DNA from: Anaerobiospirillum sp. NML120449
GTDB taxonomy: Bacteria; Pseudomonadota; Gammaproteobacteria; Enterobacterales; Succinivibrionaceae
Assembly (NCBI RefSeq): GCF_023051105.1
Contig: NZ_JALKIL010000013.1
Coordinates: 51,262 to 115,261, forward strand
Length of the DNA: 64,000 nucleotides
Direction: 5' to 3'
Positions 57,525 to 64,000 of this stretch are shown here, piece after piece. The notes below the pieces were generated by a model. That model made no database searches. It was not told the origin of the DNA and saw nothing but the letters and a program-made list of their open reading frames with translations. The translations under genes were made by a program, and so were the position numbers. Within the stretch, counting starts at the first letter, position 1; each line of letters starts with the position of its first letter.

Positions 57525-58673
57525 CTACTTGTCAAATTTGGCAAGATAGTTAGCGCCCTCGCGCTTATATACGGCAAACTGCTGAGTAATTGCCCTGGAG
57601 AAACCAGGATACAGTCTGGCAGTCTGAGCGGCTGTGATCGGCTTGTCATCTTCATTGTAGAAGGTGATGACTGTGTTGTCGCCAGATACGGCCAGACGGA
57701 CAATATAAGTGCCCTCTGGCAGACCAAATGGCTCTACGCCCTGGCTGCGGTAGAACTCAGGATCTTCCTCGCTGATTTCAACCTTGTAGGTGGAGCGGGA
57801 GATGGAGTACTCCTCAACCTTCATGCCGTAGCTGTCCAGAGTACCGCGCATGACATTCCAGGTGGAGTTGTAACCGGCATTTACGATTAAGGCATCCTGG
57901 TCATTGTTATCACGGCCCAGTACTACCTCAACATAATCAGGGATAACCTCATTGGCCATGTTCTGAATGGACATGGTTTTGATAAGAGCGTTGGCAAAGC
58001 CGCTGGTGAAGTTGGCCTTGTGCACCAGGGTAGGTTCAATGGCAGTCTCAGATGAGGTGGAGCTCTTTAAGGCGATGAAGTAGCCAATCTGCCCCTGCTG
58101 GGCATGACCTACCTTAATCTGGTAAACCTGATTGAAGCTTTCTGCCAGAACGCTGTCGCTGACCTCGTCGTATGGCTCACCAAAGGCATTGAAACGGGAC
58201 GAGCCGGTAGTAAGCTCATAGCGTGCCTCATTGGTGGCAGCTACAGGAATCTTCATGTACTTGAGAGCTTCGGTCAGATAACTCCAGGCAAGGTGCTCGT
58301 CACGGATATTGAACTGGTTGGATGGCAGGAACCAGACAACGGCATTTTCATCCTTGCGAACGATATCTACACCGCTTTCGGCTACCTGAGACACTACAGG
58401 CGGACGGATATCCATATTCTCGCCAATCATCTGGCGGCTCTTTTCAGAAGGCGAAACGAACGGAATATCAAAGGTCTTATCGGTATATGGAGGGGTGATG
58501 CCGGCTGGAACCTTAAGCGGATCTGAGCCTTCTTTAGCTTCGGCATGATCGTAGTAACCGGTTGGAGTCCTGAGAGAATCATCAGAACTGTTGGCACCGC
58601 AGGCACTGACCATAATGGCGGTGCTGCCAGCTGCCAGGGCCATAACCAGTGATTTAATCTTGAGGCTGGACAA
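57525..58673 (-). CDS. bamC: Outer membrane assembly lipoprotein BamC
   Basis: 382 aa; Escherichia BamC is 344. It is a subunit of the BAM complex that inserts beta-barrel proteins. The lipoprotein signal ends in MVSAC with Cys as the lipidated residue, followed by the long disordered N-terminal stretch typical of BamC (PAGITPPYTDKTFDIP, NMDIRPPVVSQVAESG) and two helix-grip domains. The start is set at TTG 58673: GGGAG lies seven bases upstream and it gives a proper signal peptide (SSLKIKSLVMALAAG). A longer open frame reaches 58829 but lacks such support. In Escherichia dapA precedes bamC; here it does not. Confidence 0.93.
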   Translation of the reverse strand: MSSLKIKSLVMALAAGSTAIMVSACGANSSDDSLRTPTGYYDHAEAKEGSDPLKVPAGITPPYTDKTFDIPFVSPSEKSRQMIGENMDIRPPVVSQVAESGVDIVRKDENAVVWFLPSNQFNIRDEHLAWSYLTEALKYMKIPVAATNEARYELTTGSSRFNAFGEPYDEVSDSVLAESFNQVYQIKVGHAQQGQIGYFIALKSSTSSETAIEPTLVHKANFTSGFANALIKTMSIQNMANEVIPDYVEVVLGRDNNDQDALIVNAGYNSTWNVMRGTLDSYGMKVEEYSISRSTYKVEISEEDPEFYRSQGVEPFGLPEGTYIVRLAVSGDNTVITFYNEDDKPITAAQTARLYPGFSRAITQQFAVYKREGANYLAKFDK

Positions 58674-59311
58674 AGTGTATCTCCCAAACCTGTTACAGGT
58701 CATAATCCGCTGAAAAACATGATGCAGTCGCACTGATAGACCATCAGGCCGTCCATACGACAGGTACGCATCCCGACTCCGGATAACTGACCGCTCAGGC
58801 CGTCCGTCCGACAGGGGCGACTCCCTCAAATCAGTCAGGCCGTTATTCCATTGAGGAGGCCGTGCTGTACTGCATGCTGCGCCCTCAGGCGGAGCGTACT
58901 CCGTCAGGGCATATGATTAAAAGCCTGCACAAGGGCAATGATGCCCGGTGCTGCGCTGGATATTTTAATGGATATTGCCGCGCTATGCCATAAATTCAGC
59001 AAAAACACGCACATCTGCCCCTTGCCGCTCTGCAGGTCCTGCCAGTGCACCAGGTTTAGCTGCTCCCTGCCGCTGCAGGCTCCCGCTGCAGGCTGCAGCG
59101 TCAGAGCAACTGAGGAGCATGAGGGCACACTCAGGTGGCAATTGAGGTGACCACTGGGGCCGCCTGCTTATGGCTGCAGCGGGCTGCAGCGGGCTGCGGC
59201 GCGCTCCGCCGTAGCCCTCAGGATCACAAAGCCGGGATGGTTTAACCAGTCCCGGCTTTGGATTAAGTTAAAGTCATACTGCCCCGCCCCTGTGGGGCCG
59301 GTATATGAACT
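58674..59311. other. Spacer upstream of bamC
   Basis: 638 bases. Near bamC, TCAGGCCGTCC(A/G)T(A/C)CGACAGG is present twice (58745-58765, 58795-58815) with a third partial copy. GCAGCGGGCT repeats lie around 59175-59200, and the terminator of the next gene at 59227-59261. Confidence 0.5.
59227..59261 (-). terminator. Terminator after the glnS unit
   Basis: CAAAGCCGGGA ... TCCCGGCTTTG with an inner GGTT / AACC; 51 bases past the stop of the 152-aa gene. Confidence 0.8.
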
Positions 59312-59770
59312 TTAGTCGTTGCCGCCCTTAGGCATGAGTGGCTTTTGCAGATAATCAAAGAGATTATTGGCAACCATCAGGAGCACTTCCTTGATGGAGC
59401 TGAGCTCAGGATCATACTGATTGATGAAGACAGGCTCGCAGCCAGGCTCGTAGTAGCAGACTGAGGAGAATACGGCATCAACATCAGTCTCAGACAGAGT
59501 AAGGGAGCAGCGGAAGTCTACATAACGCTCAACACCGGCCTGGGCCAGCAGTGGGTCGCGCATGACCTTGTGGAAGTTAATGACCGAAATATTGCGGTCA
59601 TCAAGGAAGATGTGGTTTGGACGCACACCGGCCTTGACCCAGTGTTCTGCCTTGTCAAAAGCACGCTCTAAAGGAGCTTCTGAATGGAAGATAAATGGAA
59701 CTTCATAATCAGAACCAGGAGGCGGAGCAACAGGATCATTGCTCTTCTCTAAATCATCAATATCAGACAT
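59312..59770 (-). CDS. Unknown protein cotranscribed with glnS
   Basis: 152 aa, not recognised. An acidic, Pro-rich start (SDIDDLEKSNDPVAPPPG) precedes a compact-looking domain with EHWVKAGVRPNHIFLDDRN, LAQAGVERYVDFRCSLTLSE, VCYYEPGCEPVFINQYDPEL and a helical end. There is no signal peptide or membrane segment. AAGGAG precedes ATG 59770, which lies 13 bases after the glnS stop, so the two are one transcript; a longer frame into glnS is not supported. The close coupling suggests a translation or glutamine-related role, but this is only context. Confidence 0.75.
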   Translation of the reverse strand: MSDIDDLEKSNDPVAPPPGSDYEVPFIFHSEAPLERAFDKAEHWVKAGVRPNHIFLDDRNISVINFHKVMRDPLLAQAGVERYVDFRCSLTLSETDVDAVFSSVCYYEPGCEPVFINQYDPELSSIKEVLLMVANNLFDYLQKPLMPKGGND

Positions 59771-59783
59771 TGCTGTCTCCTTA

Positions 59784-61454
59784 TTAAGCCTGAACCTTCT
59801 TGGTCTCACGCAGTGCAACAGTTAAATTGAATACAGGTCTGTTCTCGGCAGAGTGCTTTGAATCTACACAGAAATAGCCTTCGCGCTCAAACTGGAAGCT
59901 GTCGCCCACTCTGGCATTCTGCAGTGAGCTTTCAAGAGCGGCATTTTCCAGCACCTCAACAGAGTTCTTGTCCACACAGGCAAGGAAGTCCTCAGCAGCA
60001 CCAGGATTTGGTACGTTGAACAGACGGCCGTACATATTGACAGTACCGCGATAGCAGTTCTTTGCGTCAACGAAATGAATTACGCCCTTTGCTTTCATAC
60101 CCTCGACGTCGCGGCCCAGAGAATCTGGAATGGCCTCAACGTGTACGCAGGTAACCTTGCCGTTTTCATCCTTTTCACAGGAGGTGGCCTTGACCAGATA
60201 GCCATGGCGCAGACGTACCAGACCGCCCAGCTTGAGGCGCTTGTACTGCTTGTTTGCCTCTTCGCGGAAATCTGCCTCATCGATAAACAGCTCACCTGAG
60301 AAGCTTACCTCACGGGACCCGAGCTCCTGCTTGTCAGGGTGATTAGGTACGGTAAAGGAAGTAGCGGTTACGCCTTCCTGACCGTAGTTGTCGATCACCA
60401 TGCGCAGAGGGCGCAGCACAGCCATGGCACGTGGAGCATTGTTATTGAGGTCCTCACGTATGCAGGCCTCAAGTGCGGTCATCTCTACAGTGTTATCCTG
60501 CTTGGTAACACCGATACGGCGGCAGAACTCACGAATGGAAGCAGGAGTATAGCCGCGACGGCGCAGACCGGAAATGGTGGTCAGACGAGGATCGTCCCAG
60601 CCATCTACATGGCCCTCGGTCACCAGCAGATTGAGCTTGCGCTTGGAGGTAATGGAATACTCAAGATTCAGACGGCTCATCTCATACTGATGTGGATGGC
60701 AGTCGATGCTGATATTTTCAAGCACCCAGTCATACAGACGGCGGTTGTCCTGGAACTCCAGAGTACATATAGAGTGTGTGATGTGCTCGATGGCGTCAGA
60801 AATACAGTGGGTAAAGTCGTACATTGGGTAAATGCACCACTTGTCACCGGTCATGGCATGGCTGGCATAACGGACGCGGTAGATAACAGGGTCACGCATG
60901 CAGATAAATGGAGAGGCCATGTCTATTTTGGCGCGCAGACATACCTTGCCTTCCTCAAACTTGCCATCGCGCATCTGCTCGAACAGAGCCAGATTTTCCT
61001 CTACAGGACGATCACGATATGGGCTGTTGCGGCCCGGCTCCTTCAAGGTGCCACGGTACTCACGGATTTCATCAGGGGACAGCTCATCAACATAGGCAAG
61101 TCCCTTTTCAATCAGCTCTACGGCATAGCCGTACAGGCGCTCAAAGTAATCTGAGGAATGTCTGACCTCACCGTTCCAGGTAAAGCCCAGCCACTGCACG
61201 TCCTGCTTGATGGAGTTGATGTACTCCATGTCTTCCTTGACCGGATTGGTGTCATCAAAGCGCAGATTGCAGGTGCCCTGATAGTCACGGGCCAGACCAA
61301 AGTTCAGACAGATACTCTTGGCATGACCGATGTGCAGGTAGCCGTTTGGCTCTGGAGGGAAGCGGGTGGCTACGCTGGTGTGACGACCGGCCTTCAGGTC
61401 ATCATCGATGATGTCAGTGATAAAGTTGCGTGGAATTTTCTCACAGGAATCCAT
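59784..61454 (-). CDS. glnS: Glutaminyl-tRNA synthetase
   Basis: 556 aa; Escherichia GlnRS is 554. It charges tRNA-Gln directly. The class I HIGH site is [15 protein letters not shown], the KMSKS region reads [11 protein letters not shown] followed by [12 protein letters not shown], and the C-terminal beta-barrel anticodon-binding part includes [21 protein letters not shown] 61454 is chosen because GGAG lies six bases upstream; a TTG four codons earlier overlaps that site. Its candidate promoter is at 61773-61802. Confidence 0.97.
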   Translation of the reverse strand: MDSCEKIPRNFITDIIDDDLKAGRHTSVATRFPPEPNGYLHIGHAKSICLNFGLARDYQGTCNLRFDDTNPVKEDMEYINSIKQDVQWLGFTWNGEVRHSSDYFERLYGYAVELIEKGLAYVDELSPDEIREYRGTLKEPGRNSPYRDRPVEENLALFEQMRDGKFEEGKVCLRAKIDMASPFICMRDPVIYRVRYASHAMTGDKWCIYPMYDFTHCISDAIEHITHSICTLEFQDNRRLYDWVLENISIDCHPHQYEMSRLNLEYSITSKRKLNLLVTEGHVDGWDDPRLTTISGLRRRGYTPASIREFCRRIGVTKQDNTVEMTALEACIREDLNNNAPRAMAVLRPLRMVIDNYGQEGVTATSFTVPNHPDKQELGSREVSFSGELFIDEADFREEANKQYKRLKLGGLVRLRHGYLVKATSCEKDENGKVTCVHVEAIPDSLGRDVEGMKAKGVIHFVDAKNCYRGTVNMYGRLFNVPNPGAAEDFLACVDKNSVEVLENAALESSLQNARVGDSFQFEREGYFCVDSKHSAENRPVFNLTVALRETKKVQA

Positions 61455-61772
61455 CGCGATCTCCAAACAAAAAGCAGTGTGCTCAGCAATAAGTTAAACC
61501 CAGCCGCAACCGGACTGACATACTCCCCTGAGTATCAGGCTCCATGGAGCATCAGGATCACCAGAGCATCAGCCTCCACAGAACATCAGGCTCTGCAGAC
61601 AGCCAGCGCTCACATGAGTGTCAGAGCAGCTCTGAATGTCAGGGCCCGCCTGACTGCAGGCTGAGCGCAGTGACGCAACTGACCTGCCCAGATACAGGGA
61701 CAGTCTTTATGAGGCCCGGGAGGGCTTAACTTATTACTGAGTTAATAACTGCAGAAAAAAAATCATATCGCT

Positions 61773-61802
61773 ATCATAGCGGCATTTAAGCACTCAGTGC
61801 AA
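61773..61802 (-). promoter_or_regulatory. Candidate sigma-70 promoter of glnS
   Basis: On the minus strand TTGCAC, an 18-base gap and TATGAT; leader about 310 bases. Confidence 0.4.
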
Positions 61803-62206
61803 ATATACAGCGCCTCAGGCGCCTGAGTACCGCCTTTTGCAGGCATAAGACAGCAATGCTTATGACTGCCTGGACGTGCCGCAATCCCTGAAGGCCACAA
61901 CCTGCTCACAGTGCAGGCTCCAGGACGTTCAAGGGAGAAAGTTCATGCCGCGAAAAACGCTGTATGCAGCTTGTTTGTCGGGCCACTGATGACAATATCT
62001 CAATGTCTGATGAATTTTAGCAAAGCCCGGCGCGGGCCTCAAATTTTTCGTGCCAAAATTGCCCGTGCCGTCGTATTTCCGGCCCATGGCTACGCCATTT
62101 TCAGCAGCCAGCCCCTGCTCTGTAATCAGGACCACATCACGAGCGAAAACTGCAGTCACCAGCTCAGACTACCCGGCTGCAGACCCGGGCTAAAGGAGCT
62201 GGGCAT

Positions 62207-62311
62207 GCCCGGCTGCGAGCCTCCCAGCAGGAGCCTGTAACGCCCGGATGCGAGCCTCCCAGCAGGAGCCTGTAATGCCCGGCTACGAGCCTCCCTGCAG
62301 GAGCCTGGGTG
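62207..62311. repeat. 35-bp tandem repeats, three units
   Basis: GCCCGG(C/A)T(G/A)CGAGCCTCCC starts at 62207, 62242 and 62277; each unit contains an inverted GGCTNCGAGCC-type motif and ends AGGAGCCTG. Confidence 0.88.
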
Positions 62312-62586
62312 CAGGCAATCGATGATGAGCAAATGTTGGCCGTACTGTCGCCACGAATAGCCTTGCTGACCTGGTTGCAGGCCCGGCCTGAAGCGCAGTC
62401 CAGACTGCAGCCTTGCGTAATCATGATCAGCCCGGCAACCTGCAGACGGGCTGCCAGCCCAGGCTGTGCACAGTGGGCTGCTGAGGCAAAGTTATGCGGG
62501 GTGTTACTGTTGGCCAGGCTTGCCTGGCTGGATGGGGGCGGTCTGCTGAAAAAGCAAGTATTTACGGGATTTACCCCCGGTTTTCG

Positions 62587-62614
62587 TTGACATGAGTGCT
62601 CAATGTATTAGAAT
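62587..62614 (+). promoter_or_regulatory. Sigma-70 promoter upstream of maoP
   Basis: Perfect TTGACA (62587-62592), a 16-base gap and TAGAAT (62609-62614). The maoP ATG is about 300 bases downstream. Confidence 0.65.
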
Positions 62615-62807
62615 ACAGCTCTATTTTTGATACACTGTTAAAGCATGTATGTCCCGACGGCCTGATGCCGCTGCGGAACGGCGTGATTACCAGAAAGATG
62701 CAGCTGCGGCCCAGTGCCGGGCAAGGACGTCTTTCCCTTGGCAGTATAGAAAAACAGACCACCAGAACGCCCTGCTCACAGCAAGGCCGGACTTACAGGT
62801 GGTTAAA

Positions 62808-62844
62808 CCAGGTACGGACTCGTGCCGTTACATGCTGTAGCCGG
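62808..62844 (+). other. Three-way-junction inverted-repeat element B
   Basis: Outer stem CC(A)GG (62808-62812) / CCGG (62841-62844) encloses ACGG-actcgtg-CCGT (62814-62828) and TACA-tgc-TGTA (62829-62839), with one free T and G at the junction as in element A (25400-25445). It lies in the presumed maoP leader, 70 bases before the ATG, so it could be an RNA structure. Confidence 0.55.
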
Positions 62845-62913
62845 AAGTTTTGCTTCTGAACATACAGCAGCCCGTCAGGACTGATCCTGAGGGCAGTTCA
62901 CAGGATTTTTTTC

Positions 62914-63261
62914 ATGAGCTTTGAATCTGAAAAGCAATTTAACGATTTTCAACACTTTGCCCGCGGCATCCGTCGTTCCGGCGAGTTCTCAATTCGTGAA
63001 AGCGGCATCCTCGAGAAGTGCGGTACTGCCATGATGGAACTCCACATGGGCACCCGTAAGCCAGCTGATGCTACCGAGAAAGTATTCCTTGAGCAGTTAC
63101 ACTCTGACGATGTAATCACTGATCCAAACGCCAAGATCTTCAAGAAGTACTTACAGGTTATTCAGCCACGTCGTCTCCACCGTCTGTGCACTGCCGGTGC
63201 CGATGATGAGATGGGCGGCAATGACTTTGGCGGCTCAGGTGACGACAGCTCCATGGACTAA
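62914..63261 (+). CDS. maoP: MaoP / YifE family protein (DUF413)
   Basis: 115 aa, like Escherichia MaoP (112). Conserved pieces are FNDFQHFARGIRRSGEFSIRESGILEKCG, LHMGTRKPADATEKVFLEQL and FKKYLQVIQPRRLHRLC, with an acidic Gly/Asp/Ser tail. In Escherichia MaoP acts with the maoS site to organise the Ori macrodomain. AGGA lies 10 bases before the ATG. It is a single-gene unit with a terminator behind. Confidence 0.92.
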   Translation: MSFESEKQFNDFQHFARGIRRSGEFSIRESGILEKCGTAMMELHMGTRKPADATEKVFLEQLHSDDVITDPNAKIFKKYLQVIQPRRLHRLCTAGADDEMGGNDFGGSGDDSSMD

Positions 63262-63319
63262 GGAGCTCAGTCCTGCCTGCAAGGCAGCCTGACACAGCAG
63301 GATTATTCCTGTCACAATT

Positions 63320-63348
63320 GGGGAGCTCAGGCTCCCTGATTTGTTTTT
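63320..63348 (+). terminator. Terminator after maoP
   Basis: GGGAGC-tcag-GCTCCC followed by TGATTTGTTTTT. Confidence 0.8.
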
Positions 63349-63417
63349 ACCACCCCAAAAATTTCCTCTGCCCTCCATCCTCGCCCTGCTGCTCCGCCAT
63401 CATGCCGCTGTCCATCA

Positions 63418-63545
63418 GCGCATCATGCCCCTCCGCTGCCTCATAGGCGCATCATGCCCCTCCGCTGCCTCATCGGCGCATCATTCCCTGCCGCTGCCTC
63501 ATCAGCGCTTCATGCCCTGCCGCTGCCTCATCGGCGCTTTACGCC
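63418..63545 (+). repeat. 29-bp tandem repeats, 4.4 units
   Basis: Units GCGC(A/T)TCATGCCC(C/T)(T/G)CCGCTGCCTCAT(C/A)(G/A) start at 63418, 63447, 63476, 63505 and 63534. The plus strand is C-rich. Confidence 0.92.
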
Positions 63546-63958
63546 CCACTGCGTTCCTGCTGAGCCATTGCAGTCCTGTCCTTAAGGCTCCTGGCCCGCC
63601 GGTATGTCTTCAGCTCTCCTGCGACCTCAACTCCCACAGCAAAATTTGGTCTGTCATCCAGCCCCATGGCTGAGCATGCCCTTATGTCATGCCATGGCCA
63701 TGCTTAATGTTAATCCTGCCCTGCTCTGCCCTGCCCAATAGCTGAAATGAACTGCTGTGCCGCTCGAGCCTGCTTTGCGCCCAGAAGGCCTGACCAGGCC
63801 ACCGTCTGAGCAAATTACTGGTGCCCTGCTGCGCGGCAGTCAGGGATGCAGGATCAAAGCGCCCCTTTAAAACGTACGTACTTTCTGAGTGTGGGGTGTG
63901 ATGATTTAGCTGATTTATATAAGATTCCTGCATGTTCCATAACATACAGGAGACGTAT

Positions 63959-64000
63959 ATGGGCGTTAAAAATGACGCAGCTGTGCCATCGTGCAAAAGG
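63959..64000 (+). CDS. 5' end of an unidentified gene (partial)
   Basis: ATG at 63959 with AGGAG six bases upstream, an ideal ribosome site; 14 codons (MGVKNDAAVPSCKR) run to the window edge. Too short to identify. Confidence 0.55.
   Translation, partial: MGVKNDAAVPSCKR

Larger units (their letters stand above)
61455..62913. other. Divergent spacer glnS / maoP
   Basis: 1459 bases without a supported gene. Contents: glnS promoter (61773-61802), palindrome CTCAGGCGCCTGAG (61814-61827), a 35-bp array (62207-62311), the maoP promoter (62587-62614) and three-way-junction element B (62808-62844). Confidence 0.6.
63262..63958. other. Spacer after maoP
   Basis: 697 bases: terminator (63320-63348), 29-bp array (63418-63545) and non-coding sequence up to the next start at 63959. 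Confidence 0.55.

Noticed and set aside
60339..61154. 271-codon plus-strand frame opposite glnS
   Set aside because: Antisense shadow of a highly conserved synthetase gene.

Overview
The window looks like a chromosomal segment of a polarly flagellated gammaproteobacterium, probably from the Aeromonadales/Succinivibrionaceae (Succinivibrio- or Anaerobiospirillum-like). The evidence is the gene order flhA-flhF-flhG-fliA-cheY-cheZ-cheA-cheB-motC/motD-parC-parP-cheW-DUF2802, which is the Vibrio/Pseudomonas/Shewanella type, together with gammaproteobacterial markers: bamC next to purC, the PykA form of pyruvate kinase, yqcC, ruvX and maoP. The family-level placement is inference.

Layout. Positions 1-33 kb hold the flagellar/chemotaxis locus, all on the minus strand: flhA, flhF, flhG, fliA, cheY, cheZ, cheA, cheB, a MotC/MotD-type stator pair, a ParC-type ParA ATPase, a ParP-like protein, cheW and a giant DUF2802 protein. 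Only cheY-cheZ-cheA are packed tightly. Every other junction is a spacer of about 0.3-1.9 kb, and many spacers carry their own short tandem-repeat array and a terminator-like hairpin, so the locus is probably several transcription units. Positions 33-37 kb hold yqcC, ruvX and a DnaC-like AAA+ protein with a roughly 550-residue low-complexity N-terminus. Two Aer-like PAS chemoreceptors follow on the plus strand (38-44 kb), then a tail-anchored protein with a J-domain-like start, a tRNA-Val(UAC), and a flagellin gene split by a complete 3,750-bp IS4-family element (47,081-50,830). Positions 52-63 kb hold housekeeping genes: pykA, an ATP-grasp ligase, purC, bamC, a small unknown gene after glnS, glnS and maoP.

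How the parts fit. FlhF and FlhG set polar flagellar position and number, FlhA exports flagellar parts, and FliA transcribes late genes. CheY/Z/A/B/W with the two receptors form the chemotaxis circuit. ParC and ParP tether the array at the pole and hand it to daughters, and MotC/MotD drive rotation. Many of these proteins (DUF2802, ParP, CheA, CheB, MotD, FliA, FlhF) and the DnaC-like protein carry large disordered, compositionally biased expansions; the spacers are similarly expanded.

Main points for follow-up: (1) the flagellin knockout, in which removing the element and one 9-bp duplication restores a 311-codon frame; (2) the transposase, 994 aa with an N-terminal 24-aa tandem repeat; (3) a FliA with a ~250-residue tail holding three AT-hook-like RGRP motifs; (4) the 1695-aa DUF2802 protein; (5) a pair of matching three-way-junction inverted-repeat elements at 25.4 and 62.8 kb with compensatory changes; (6) spacer satellites, including a 17-bp monomer arranged in a 68-bp higher-order unit.
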